Source: Mycolicibacterium baixiangningiae (lineage in GTDB: Bacteria > Actinomycetota > Actinomycetes > Mycobacteriales > Mycobacteriaceae). Taken from it: a stretch of DNA of 64,000 nucleotides. The stretch covers positions 4,712,001 to 4,776,000 of the forward strand of contig NZ_CP066218.1 in the NCBI RefSeq assembly GCF_016313185.1, given 5' to 3'. Position numbers and translations under genes: made by a program. Under the pieces are notes generated by a model. It was not told where the DNA came from. It ran no database searches and saw nothing but the letters and a program-made list of their open reading frames with translations. Within the stretch, counting starts at the first letter, position 1. The number at the start of each line of letters is the position of its first letter. This document shows, piece after piece, positions 46,566-54,914 of this stretch.

Positions 46566-48141
46566 CGATCGCCACCCCCTCCTGACGGGGATCGGCCGCC
46601 CCGGACAGCACACCGTCGTCGTCGCGCGAAATGACTTGTGCGCTGCCCTCGGCACCGAATTCGGGCTGCTCGACGACGGGGTGACCGAGTCCGCGAAGCG
46701 CCGCACGCACCTCGGCGGGTACGCCGGCCTCCATGCGCAGCTCGTCGGGCCTGCCGATGGCGTTCGCGTCCGAGCCGGGAAAGACCGTGAACCGCGGGGC
46801 GGATACGGCCTGAGCCGGGTCGAGCCCGTGGTCGACCAGATGCGAGATGAGCTGCATGTTCCACTGCACCTGCCCGTCGCCGCCCGGGGTGTTGCCGACG
46901 TGGCGGAGCCGACCCTGCTCGTCGGTGACGATCCAGGCATTGAGGGTGTGCAACGGTTTGCGGCGGGGCGCCACCTCGTTGGGATGCCCAGGGATCAGGT
47001 AGGCGCCGCGGCCGAGCCGGTTGTTGAGCACGACGCCGGTGCCAGGCACGGTCAGACTCGCCCCGAAGGTCAGGGCCAGCGAATGGATGAACCCGACGGC
47101 ACGGCCCTCGTGGTCGACGGCGACGGTGGAGGTGGTGTCCCCGGCGCTGACCGGTGCCGCCGCTCGCGCCGGCGTACCGGCACGCTGAGCGGCGATGCGT
47201 TCCGGAGCGAGCAGCGCGAGAGCTGCGCCGTTGTCCGCGCCGCACAGCGCAAGGCGGTCCTCGAACGCGAGGCGCGCCGCATGGGCCAGCCGGTCGATCG
47301 CCTCGGCGGACATCCACTCCGTCGAGCGGAGAACGCCGTCGCACAGCGCCGCCTGTTGCAGCACCATCCATCCCGGCGTGGGCAGCGGCGTCTGGTGAAT
47401 CGTGGCGCCCGCATAGTGGCCGGTGATCGACGGTTCCGGCGCCACCGCGGCTCCGGCCGCCCATTCGTCCCCGGAGAACGGCGCGCCTCCCGCCCGCAGC
47501 GTCTCTACCGCACGTTCGGCGAACTCTCCGGTGTAGAACGACGCCGGATCGGCGGCCACCGCCCGGATGGTGCGCGCCAGTTCGGGCTGTCTCACCAGCG
47601 TGCCGACCCGCGCCGGCGCCGCACCGCGGGTGTACACCGCGGCCAAACCGGCGTCAGATCGAATGGGAGCCAACGCTTCCCGTACGTCACGGGCGGTCTT
47701 CGCCGAACACAGCAGGCCTCGCTCGGCGGTGCGCGCGGCCGGCTCCCACAGCTCCGTCAGCGGTCGCGTCGCCCCGCCCGCGTGCAGAGCGGACAGCGCC
47801 GCAGGCGCGCCGGGGACGGTCACCGCGAGCGCGCCGTCCAGCGGGATCGCGGTGAGACCGCGGTCGCGGTAGAACTCGGACACCCCGCCGTCGGGTCCGA
47901 AACCCGATCCGCCGACGGTCCACACGCGGCCGTCGGGTTCGTAGACGATCGCGAACGCGTCGCCGCCGATGCCGCACTGTCCGGGCAGCGTCAACCAGGT
48001 GGCCGCCGCCATCGCCAGAGTGGCGTCGATCGCGTTGCCGCCTGCGGCGAGGACCTGGGCCCCGGCGAAGCTCGCGGCGGGATGACTGGAGCTGACCATG
48101 GCGCCCGCCGACAACGCGGGCGGCCGCGGCGGGGCGGACAC
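46555..48141 (-). CDS. Gamma-glutamyltransferase family Ntn-hydrolase
   Basis: A 528-residue GGT-like proenzyme. The autoprocessing site and catalytic Thr are predicted at Thr336 in GDTTSTVAVD, preceded by the large-subunit segment with SSHPAASFAGAQVLAAGGNAID. Near the C-terminus TPGGDGQVQWNMQ resembles the usual small-subunit glycine motif. No secretion signal is apparent, so it is likely cytoplasmic, unlike periplasmic glutathione-degrading enzymes. Such family members also act as acylases or cleave gamma-glutamyl amides. The GTG start overlaps the Rieske stop by one base. Confidence 0.88.
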   Translation of the reverse strand: MSAPPRPPALSAGAMVSSSHPAASFAGAQVLAAGGNAIDATLAMAAATWLTLPGQCGIGGDAFAIVYEPDGRVWTVGGSGFGPDGGVSEFYRDRGLTAIPLDGALAVTVPGAPAALSALHAGGATRPLTELWEPAARTAERGLLCSAKTARDVREALAPIRSDAGLAAVYTRGAAPARVGTLVRQPELARTIRAVAADPASFYTGEFAERAVETLRAGGAPFSGDEWAAGAAVAPEPSITGHYAGATIHQTPLPTPGWMVLQQAALCDGVLRSTEWMSAEAIDRLAHAARLAFEDRLALCGADNGAALALLAPERIAAQRAGTPARAAAPVSAGDTTSTVAVDHEGRAVGFIHSLALTFGASLTVPGTGVVLNNRLGRGAYLIPGHPNEVAPRRKPLHTLNAWIVTDEQGRLRHVGNTPGGDGQVQWNMQLISHLVDHGLDPAQAVSAPRFTVFPGSDANAIGRPDELRMEAGVPAEVRAALRGLGHPVVEQPEFGAEGSAQVISRDDDGVLSGAADPRQEGVAIGVD

Positions 48142-48497
48142 TATGCGCCCCGGCGCGACCGGCGCCGTGGCCCCTCGGGAACGTCCTCGGCGCTCACGCC
48201 GACGAAGATCTCGCCGTCGCGCTCCTGCACCGGGTAGGTCTTGATGGGTTCGGTGGCAGGCGGGCAGATCGGCTCACCGGTCTCGAGGTCGAATGCGCTG
48301 CCGTGGCAGGAACATCCGATGCCGTCGTCGACGAGCTTGCCCGACGAGAGCAGGCAGTCCAGGTGGGTGCAGTAGTTCGACGTCGCGTAGGCCTTCCCGT
48401 TCAGGCGGGCGACCGCGAACTCGTGGTCGTCGGCGAAGAACCGCCGCACGATCCCCTCCGGCACCTGGCCGGAGCGGGCGACTCGTTTGAATTCCAT
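48141..48497 (-). CDS. Rieske-type [2Fe-2S] ferredoxin, second
   Basis: A 118-residue small Rieske protein. The cluster ligands are complete: Cys43-x-His45 and Cys62-x2-His65 (CTHLDC and CSCHGSAF). It should carry electrons from the reductase encoded upstream to an oxygenase, or be a subunit of one. It differs clearly from the Rieske protein at 51190-51543, suggesting two distinct partners. It lies 27 bases after the aldehyde dehydrogenase gene. Confidence 0.9.
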   Translation of the reverse strand: MEFKRVARSGQVPEGIVRRFFADDHEFAVARLNGKAYATSNYCTHLDCLLSSGKLVDDGIGCSCHGSAFDLETGEPICPPATEPIKTYPVQERDGEIFVGVSAEDVPEGPRRRSRRGA

Positions 48498-48524
48498 TGC
48501 TGCTCCGTACGTCCGGCCGCGTCG

Positions 48525-49964
48525 TCAGAGCGCGGGGTTGAGGTAGACGGTCTTCTCGGCGGTGTAGAACTCCATCAGCGAAGCGCCGGCCTGTTCCTTG
48601 AAGGTCGCGGTGCTCGACGCCTTGTAACCGCCGAAGGGCGCATTCATCGCCATCCCGGTGGTGGGCTGGTTGATCTTGACCAGGCCGCTGCGCGAGCGGT
48701 GCGCGAACGTGGTGGCGGCGGCGAGGTCGGTGGTGACGATCGCGGCGGCGAGCCCGTACTCGGTGCCGTTGGCCAGCTCTATCGCGTCGTCGAGCGAGGT
48801 GGCCCGCTGGAACCCGATCAACGGCCCGAACACCTCCTCGCGCACGATGCGCATGCCCGGGTGCGTGTCGGTGAACACCGCAGGGCGGACGAAGAACCCG
48901 TCGCCCTCGACGCGGGTGCCGCCGCACCGCAGCGTGGCCCCCTCGTCGAGGCCGATCCGCACGTATTCGAGGAACTTGTCCAGTTGGCCGGCACTGGCCA
49001 GCGCACCCATGTCGACACCCGCTTCGGCGCCGGGACCGACCCGCAGCGCCTCGGCCCGGGTCACCACCCGGTCCAGCAACTCGTCGTGGACGGCGTCGAG
49101 CGCGATCACCCGGCTGGTGCCGGTGCACGCCTGGCCGCTGAGCCCGAACGCGCCCTTGACGATCAGCGCCGCGGCCCGGTCGAGGTCGGCGTCACCGGCG
49201 ACGATCACCGGATTCTTGCCGCCCATCTCCAGCTGTACCCGCCGCTCCGGGCCGACCTGAGCGTGAATGCGCCGGCCGACCTCGGTGGAGCCGGTGAACG
49301 TGACGGCGGCGACCCGCGGGTCCGCGGTCACCGCCGCGCCCGCGATTCCGTCACCCTGGACGAGCGCGATCGCGTTCGGGGGCAATCCCCCGTCCAACAG
49401 CGCCTCGACCATCCGCTGCCCCATCAGCGGGGTCAGCTCCGACGGTTTGAACAGCACGGGATTGCCCGCCGCCAAGGCGGGCCCGATCTTGCGCGACGGG
49501 ATGTTGAGCGGGAAATTCCAGGGGGTGATGGCGCCGACGATGCCGATCGGCTCACGCAGTGTGAAGACGAGGTTCGGTCCGGCGGAGGCGAGCGTCTCCC
49601 CCGCGATGCGGGTGGCGGCGCCCGCGTAGAACCGCAGGTTCATGGGCGTACGGCTCACCTCGGTGGCGGCCTCCGCGGCGGTCTTACCCTCCTCGCGCAC
49701 GAGTTCGCCGATCAGCTCGGCCGATCGTGATTCGAGCTGTGCGGCAGCCGATTCCAGGATGGCCGCGCGCCGCTCCGGGGACACCGCGGCCCACTCCGGC
49801 GCGGCCTTGTCGAGTGCGTCGACGGCCGCGCGGACATCGGCGGGCCCGGATGCCGGGAAGGTGCCGATCAGATCGCCCGGATCCGCGGGGTTGCGGCGTT
49901 CGAATGTGGCGCCCGACGCCGCGGGCACCCAGACGCCGTCGATGAAGTTGGCTCCTTCGGCCAT
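48525..49964 (-). CDS. Aldehyde dehydrogenase (NAD(P)-dependent)
   Basis: A 479-residue aldehyde dehydrogenase. The PWNFPLNIP and FTGSTEVGR segments, the catalytic Glu in LEMGGKNP and the nucleophile in SGQACTGTSR are intact. Within the cluster it most likely oxidises the aldehyde released by oxygenase attack on an amine or ether. The ATG overlaps the ferredoxin reductase stop (ATGA). The exact aldehyde is not identifiable. Confidence 0.92.
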   Translation of the reverse strand: MAEGANFIDGVWVPAASGATFERRNPADPGDLIGTFPASGPADVRAAVDALDKAAPEWAAVSPERRAAILESAAAQLESRSAELIGELVREEGKTAAEAATEVSRTPMNLRFYAGAATRIAGETLASAGPNLVFTLREPIGIVGAITPWNFPLNIPSRKIGPALAAGNPVLFKPSELTPLMGQRMVEALLDGGLPPNAIALVQGDGIAGAAVTADPRVAAVTFTGSTEVGRRIHAQVGPERRVQLEMGGKNPVIVAGDADLDRAAALIVKGAFGLSGQACTGTSRVIALDAVHDELLDRVVTRAEALRVGPGAEAGVDMGALASAGQLDKFLEYVRIGLDEGATLRCGGTRVEGDGFFVRPAVFTDTHPGMRIVREEVFGPLIGFQRATSLDDAIELANGTEYGLAAAIVTTDLAAATTFAHRSRSGLVKINQPTTGMAMNAPFGGYKASSTATFKEQAGASLMEFYTAEKTVYLNPAL

Positions 49965-51193
49965 CAGTGCACCACCTCTTCAGTATCGGTGACGAGATCC
50001 CACAGGTCGGTGTCCTCGTCGGTGAGGATGTCCGGGTCGACGACGCGGCCCAGCAGTTCGCGGGTCACCATGACGTCCTCGCCGCGCTCGGCGGTGAACG
50101 CACCGCAGATCGCGTCGCCGTCGAGGTAGAACGCGGTGAAGTCCAGCGCATCGAGATCGCCGCGGATCACCAGGTGTCGCGATGCCGCGCCGAGGAATTG
50201 GAAGTTCCGCGCGTACTGGTCCGACCAGCACCAGTTCGCCTCGTCGAATACGGCGTCGCGGCCCAGCATGGCGTTCGCGACGGCGATGCCCTGCTTGTTG
50301 GCGTTGTCGAAGTGCTCGACGCGCACGTGCCGGCCGGCGCGCGGCGAGTAGCGGCGCGCGGCGTCGCCGGCGGCGTACACGTTGTCGACGCTTGTGCGCC
50401 CCTGGGCGTCGACGACGATGCCGCCGTCGACCGCCAGTCCGGAGGCGGCCGCGACGCCGTCGTTGGGCAGCAGGCCGATACCGACGACCGCGAGGTCACC
50501 CTCGACCACCGTTCCGCACGCCAGCTCCACGACCACGCCGGTGGCGGTGGTGCGCACGGCAGTCACCGCTGCGCCGGTGTGGATGCGGACGCCGTTCTCT
50601 CGGTGCAGGCGGGTGAACAGCTCACCAAGGCGCGCGCCGATCACCTGGGTGAGCGGCTGGGCCGCGGCTTCCACCACGGTTACCTCCACGCCCAGTGTGC
50701 GGGCGGTGGCGGCGATCTCGAGGCCGATGAAGCCGGCGCCGATCAGCGTCAGCCGCCGCCCCGGCCGCAGCGACTCCTGCAACCTCCGGGCGTCGTCGAG
50801 GCTGCGCAGGTAGTGCACCAGGTCGGGGCGCGGGCCCTCCGTCGCCATCCGGCGGGGCCGGCCGCCCGTGGCGAGCAGCACCGCATCCGCTGCGAATGTG
50901 CCCCCGTCAGCGAATTGCACAGTGCGCGTGGACGTGTCGATCTTCGCGACGTCGACGCCGGACTTGATGTCCACGTCGTTGCGGGTCAGCCAGTCAGCCG
51001 GGAGCAGTTGCAGCGAGTCGGCGGTGTCGACACCGGCGAGGAATTCCTTGGACAGCGGCGGACGCTGGTAGGGGGCGTACGGTTCGTCGCCGATCAGCAC
51101 GATGCGCCCGTCGAATCCACGCCGGCGCAGCGTCCGGGCCGCCACGGCGGCGGTCTGCCCGGCGCCGACGGTCACGAACGTCCGGCGGGTCAT
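49964..51193 (-). CDS. FAD-dependent ferredoxin reductase
   Basis: A 409-residue oxygenase-type NAD(P)H-ferredoxin reductase. The N-terminal FAD motif is VGAGQTAAVAARTLRRRG, with the diagnostic YQRPPLSKEFL. The NADH motif is GAGFIGLEIAATARTLG, and the second flavin motif is near NVYAAGDAA. It resembles putidaredoxin-reductase-type enzymes that serve Rieske oxygenases and P450s. The ATG overlaps the Rieske ferredoxin stop, indicating stoichiometric production of the pair. Confidence 0.92.
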   Translation of the reverse strand: MTRRTFVTVGAGQTAAVAARTLRRRGFDGRIVLIGDEPYAPYQRPPLSKEFLAGVDTADSLQLLPADWLTRNDVDIKSGVDVAKIDTSTRTVQFADGGTFAADAVLLATGGRPRRMATEGPRPDLVHYLRSLDDARRLQESLRPGRRLTLIGAGFIGLEIAATARTLGVEVTVVEAAAQPLTQVIGARLGELFTRLHRENGVRIHTGAAVTAVRTTATGVVVELACGTVVEGDLAVVGIGLLPNDGVAAASGLAVDGGIVVDAQGRTSVDNVYAAGDAARRYSPRAGRHVRVEHFDNANKQGIAVANAMLGRDAVFDEANWCWSDQYARNFQFLGAASRHLVIRGDLDALDFTAFYLDGDAICGAFTAERGEDVMVTRELLGRVVDPDILTDEDTDLWDLVTDTEEVVH

Positions 51194-51543
51194 GCCTTGG
51201 CCTCCGTGGCAGCAGGCACCGCCGACGAGGGCCCGTCGGCGGTGGTGACGTAGACGGTGTCGTCCTCCACGCGCACGGGATAGGTCGGCTGGCACATGTC
51301 CTGCGATTCCTCGTATCCGGTGTCCAGGTCGAATTGCCACTGGTGACCGGGGCAGATCACCTTGCCGTGCAACAGCGTGCCCTTGATGAGCGAACGCTGT
51401 TGGTGCACACATTCATCGGCCATCGCGTACACGCGCTCACCGGCCGAGAACAAGGCGATGGCCACCCCACCCGCCTCGACCCGCAGCTTGCGCCGCCGGG
51501 CCAGGTCCTTGGTCTTGGCCACCGCGGTCCACTCCGCGGTCAT
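51190..51543 (-). CDS. Rieske-type [2Fe-2S] ferredoxin, first
   Basis: A 117-residue Rieske ferredoxin with ligands Cys45-x-His47 and Cys64-x2-His67 (CVHQQ and CPGHQWQFDL). It ends with an Ala-rich tail. It lies between the HDO oxidase gene and the ferredoxin reductase, the best position for a dedicated electron carrier to the HDO. A GAAAGG ribosome binding site precedes the ATG. Use by the HDO is inference. Confidence 0.92.
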   Translation of the reverse strand: MTAEWTAVAKTKDLARRRKLRVEAGGVAIALFSAGERVYAMADECVHQQRSLIKGTLLHGKVICPGHQWQFDLDTGYEESQDMCQPTYPVRVEDDTVYVTTADGPSSAVPAATEAKA

Positions 51544-51607
51544 GACAAATCCTTTCGGTGCGCCGTCCGTACCGCGGGCGCACGGCCCGCGGTACGGCGC
51601 ACGAGGT

Positions 51608-52327
51608 CTAGACGGAGGCGGTTGCCAGGTCCGGCGCGACGTAGAAGTCGTACAGGCCCTTGGTGTAGGAGAAGCGCATCTCGGCGCCCCACCGCACCAG
51701 CTGCAGGCAACGCTGCTGCAGCTGTGGCGTGTCCGCATGGTCGAGGACGATCTGATATCCGCGCTCGCCGTGAACCACGTCCGAGGTGATGTGCAGGTCG
51801 AAGAACTCGATCTCGTCCTCGGTGAACCCGTACACCTCGCGAAGCGGCACGATCTGCTTGGTGTAGATGCTGGGCACCTGCGACTCAAGGCCCACCACCA
51901 GCGCCGCCGTGGCGACCACGAAGTGTTCCCGCTGCGAGACGGCGTAGCACCAGGCCTGCAGCCCCCGGGTGATCGGGTTCATGTTGTCCGGGTTCTCGAT
52001 GCGCTCCTTGGTGGTGCCGCACGCCTCGCCGAACTTGATGAGCAGATCGGTATGACGGATGTCGGCGAGCTCCTCCTCGTACATGTTCTGCAGGGTGAAG
52101 TCCTTGGCGCCCGTGAACTCGTCGGGGGTGTTCGAGTAGATGTTCGCCAGGTAATCGGCGAACGGGCCGACGTAGTGGTAGTGGTTCTCGGCCCACCGCG
52201 CGAAATGCTGCTTCTGCAGTTTGCCTTCGGCCCACGCCTTGGAGAACGACGCGTTCTTGGCCTCACGACCCTTGATGGCGTTCTCGAGTTCGGCGCGGAA
52301 TTCGTCGCGCCCGAGCAGCTCGGTCAT
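51608..52327 (-). CDS. Heme-oxygenase-like diiron oxidase (HDO/TenA-PqqC fold)
   Basis: A 239-residue all-helical protein. Candidate metal ligands are Glu85-x6-His92 (EEELADIRH), Glu148 (GLES) and His179-x3-Asp183-x2-His186 (LHITSDVVHGE). The spacing matches the six-ligand pattern of CADD/UndA-type heme-oxygenase-like dimetal oxidases, which use O2 for N-oxygenation, desaturation or C-C/C-N cleavage of amines and amino or fatty acids. Heme- or thiamin-binding TenA proteins lack this full set. It heads the minus-strand operon, followed by a Rieske ferredoxin and a reductase. An AGGAAGGA ribosome binding site precedes the ATG. Substrate unknown. Confidence 0.85.
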   Translation of the reverse strand: MTELLGRDEFRAELENAIKGREAKNASFSKAWAEGKLQKQHFARWAENHYHYVGPFADYLANIYSNTPDEFTGAKDFTLQNMYEEELADIRHTDLLIKFGEACGTTKERIENPDNMNPITRGLQAWCYAVSQREHFVVATAALVVGLESQVPSIYTKQIVPLREVYGFTEDEIEFFDLHITSDVVHGERGYQIVLDHADTPQLQQRCLQLVRWGAEMRFSYTKGLYDFYVAPDLATASV

Positions 52328-52449
52328 CGCTGTTGGTCCTTCCTGGGATGTCTTTGCCGGATGTGTGCACGCGTCGAAGGACGAAACCGGCTCGTACACT
52401 TGACTTTCCGCGACGAGTTCCGCAACACTGCGGGGATCTGCGGAGCGGT

Positions 52450-52473
52450 GTGCCCACCAGAGTCGGTGGGCAC
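52450..52473. promoter_or_regulatory. Perfect 9-bp inverted repeat between glcG-like gene and HDO
   Basis: GTGCCCACC and GGTGGGCAC flank a six-base centre, 123 bases before the HDO start. The 234-base gap 52328-52561 otherwise holds two TGCACA cores (52365-52370, read as TGTGCACG, and 52549-52554) and no gene. The repeat may be an operator for the HDO operon or a terminator of the glcG-like gene; there is no T-run. Confidence 0.55.
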
Positions 52474-52561
52474 CAACCAAGTTAGCTACAACGCGGTGCG
52501 CAGGCCATGGACACAATCACCGGCGATCGGCGAGGCGTCCGGGCAACCTGCACACCACCGG

Positions 52562-53011
52562 TCATCGCGCGACCGACGCGGTGAGCGCCTCGAACTCGGC
52601 GAGAATCGCCGCGCCGACGGCCTTGTCCTGTTCACCGTTGCCGCCGCTGATGCCTATGCCGCCGACGATCTGGCCGTCGAAGACCAGCGGGAAACCGCCG
52701 ACGAAGATAGCGAACTTGCCGGGCAGCATGTGACTGATCCCGAACGCCTCATTACCGGGCAGCGCCGGCCCGCCGGGCGGTTCGTTGAACAGGTGTGTGG
52801 CCCGTTCGTGTCCGGCCGCGGTGAACGCCTTGGCGATCGCGATGTCCACGCCGGTCAGTCGTGCACCGGGAAGTCGGTGCAGCGCAATGACATTCCCACC
52901 GTCATCGCAGATGCACAGCGTCTGCTTCACGCCGATCTCCTCGGCTTTGGCCCGGCCGGCCGCGAGCAGCGGCAGCGCGTCGTCCAGGTTGATCCGGTGT
53001 ATCCGGTGCAT
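52562..53011 (-). CDS. GlcG/HbpS-family protein
   Basis: A 149-residue member of the GlcG/HbpS (DUF336) family. It has CICDDGGNVIALHRLPGA and the C-terminal GGFPLVFDGQIVGGIGISGGNGEQD. Family members bind heme or act as small accessory proteins in catabolic operons; the function is rarely known. The ATG at 53011 has a strong GGAGG nine bases upstream and is preferred over an earlier in-frame start. It is divergent from pucR and precedes the HDO operon. Confidence 0.87.
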   Translation of the reverse strand: MHRIHRINLDDALPLLAAGRAKAEEIGVKQTLCICDDGGNVIALHRLPGARLTGVDIAIAKAFTAAGHERATHLFNEPPGGPALPGNEAFGISHMLPGKFAIFVGGFPLVFDGQIVGGIGISGGNGEQDKAVGAAILAEFEALTASVAR

Positions 53012-53226
53012 ATCGCCTCCACTTGTGTGCGTGTCCAACGGCTCGGGGGCTGTAACGGCAACCTCCGCGGGCCGTTGCCGGTATGTCTATCAACGCCGAC
53101 GACACCGAGGAACGGTCACATTGACTCGATTCGCCGCGCGGGCGGGTCAAGTTGCACATAGTGTGGTGCCACCGAGTGCGGTAGAGAACGTTCATCGGAA
53201 TTTCATTGAGTCCCAGGTTGTGCGAA

Positions 53227-54912
53227 ATGACACCAACATCCAGCGAGGCCGATCGGTTGACGGTGCGCGGGCTGCTCGACGAGACACTGCTCGCCGGCGC
53301 CGAGGTGATCGCCGGCGCCGATCGGCTCGACGCGGCGCTCAACTGGGTGCTGCCGCTCGGTGAGGTGCTCTCCCGGCCCGACCCGTTGGCCGGGGTGGCG
53401 GTCTACCTGCGCCCCGAAGCGCTGATCGGCGCGGCAGCGGCCCTGTCGGTGCTCAGCGCGCGCGGCGCCGCCGCGCTCCTCATCGACGGTGCGGTCCCGC
53501 CCGATTTCGTCCTGGACGTGCTGCCCCGGGGGCTGGCCGTCGTCGAGCTCGGCATCCCCGTGGGTTTCGCGGCCCTCAACCGGTTGCTCGCCGAACGGAC
53601 GCTGAGCCAGGAAGTGCACGTCATGCGGTATTCGACGCACGTGCACGCGTCCCTGGCCGGCCTGTTCCACCGCGGCGCGGGCCTGCAGATCCTCATCCGC
53701 GAGGTGAGCAACCTGGCGAGCAATCCGGCGCTCGCGCTCGACGCCCGCGGCAACGTCGTCGCCCAGCACGGCCTCGTGCCCGAGACGCTGGGGCCGCTGG
53801 CCGAAGCGGTGTGCCACGTCATCTCCGCCGACGTTCCCGCCGCCCAGCGGCGGACCGGGCACGACACCCGGGTGCAGCCGGTGACCGGACCGCAGCACAG
53901 CGCCTGGACCTGCGTCGCCAGCCCCATCCGGCTCGGCAAGACGTTCGAGGGCTGGGTCGTCGTGCTCATCGCCCACACCGGGGCCCACACCGGCCCGAAC
54001 GCGCACGCCGTGGCCCGCTACGCGGTCGTCACCGAGCAGGCCACCGCCATCGTCGGCTCGGAGATGTTGCGCCAGCGCAGCGTCGACGAAGCCGAGGAAC
54101 GCGCCCGCGGCGACTTCGTCCAGGCACTGGTGCACGGTAGTTTCGCCAGCGAACACGATATGCGTGCGCGCGCTGAGCATCACGACATCGAACTCGACTC
54201 CCGCTTCGGTGTTTTCGTCGCGCCGGGGCTGGTGCGGCCCGGTGCGGCGGACCACCCTGCCGCGAGCATGGTGCGGTTGGCGCGGTACGCGGCCAGCGTC
54301 GCCCCACACCCGTCGGTCCGGGCGTACGTCACCGTGATCGGCGACGTGCTCGTGGTGGTGCGCACGCTGCGCGCCGGACAAGGCGACGACATGGCCACCG
54401 AGATGGCCGACTACGCCAGGGCGATGTCACTGGAACTCGAACAGCGCCGCGGCGCGACCACGGTGGTGGCCTACGGCCGTCCGGCCCGCGGCGCGGCCGA
54501 GGTGCGCGAGAGCTACCGGGAGGCGCGCGTCGCTCTGGGCATCGCCCGCCGGCTGCGGCGCACCGGCGCGGTGTCGTACCGGGAGCTGCGCAGCTTCACC
54601 GTCCTCGCCGAGGTCGCCGACACCGACAACGGGCACCGTCTGGTGCGGGAAGTGCTGGGCCCGTTGGGTTCCGGTCCTGATCTGCGGGACACGTTGATCG
54701 CCTATCTCGCCGAGGGCGGCAATGTCAACGCGACCGCGCGCACGCTCAACGTGCACCGCAACACCATGCTGGCCAAGCTGGAGCGGATCTCGCGCATGCT
54801 CGGCATGGACATCAAGGTGCCGGAGAATCAGTTCACCGCCTGGCTGGCGGTACGCCTTGACCTGCTCGACGAGGTGCACGCCGCCCTCGACCGGGAGGCC
54901 AGTTTCCGCTGA
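53227..54912 (+). CDS. PucR/CdaR-family transcriptional regulator
   Basis: A 561-residue regulator with the PucR arrangement. It has an N-terminal purine-catabolism-type domain about 10-120 (TVRGLLDETLLAGAEVIAG), a central GGDEF-like CdaR domain about 290-400, and a C-terminal helix-turn-helix about 495-550 (GGNVNATARTLNVHRNTMLAKLERI). Such proteins activate catabolic operons when their substrate is present. It is divergent from the glcG-like/HDO operon over 215 bases and is the natural candidate to control the island. The ATG at 53227 is used; another start lies seven codons upstream. Confidence 0.9.
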   Translation: MTPTSSEADRLTVRGLLDETLLAGAEVIAGADRLDAALNWVLPLGEVLSRPDPLAGVAVYLRPEALIGAAAALSVLSARGAAALLIDGAVPPDFVLDVLPRGLAVVELGIPVGFAALNRLLAERTLSQEVHVMRYSTHVHASLAGLFHRGAGLQILIREVSNLASNPALALDARGNVVAQHGLVPETLGPLAEAVCHVISADVPAAQRRTGHDTRVQPVTGPQHSAWTCVASPIRLGKTFEGWVVVLIAHTGAHTGPNAHAVARYAVVTEQATAIVGSEMLRQRSVDEAEERARGDFVQALVHGSFASEHDMRARAEHHDIELDSRFGVFVAPGLVRPGAADHPAASMVRLARYAASVAPHPSVRAYVTVIGDVLVVVRTLRAGQGDDMATEMADYARAMSLELEQRRGATTVVAYGRPARGAAEVRESYREARVALGIARRLRRTGAVSYRELRSFTVLAEVADTDNGHRLVREVLGPLGSGPDLRDTLIAYLAEGGNVNATARTLNVHRNTMLAKLERISRMLGMDIKVPENQFTAWLAVRLDLLDEVHAALDREASFR

Positions 54913-54914
54913 TG

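Noticed and set aside
53120..53150. TTGAC and GTCAA inverted arms upstream of pucR
   Set aside because: Arms of five bases with a wide GC-rich centre are expected by chance.
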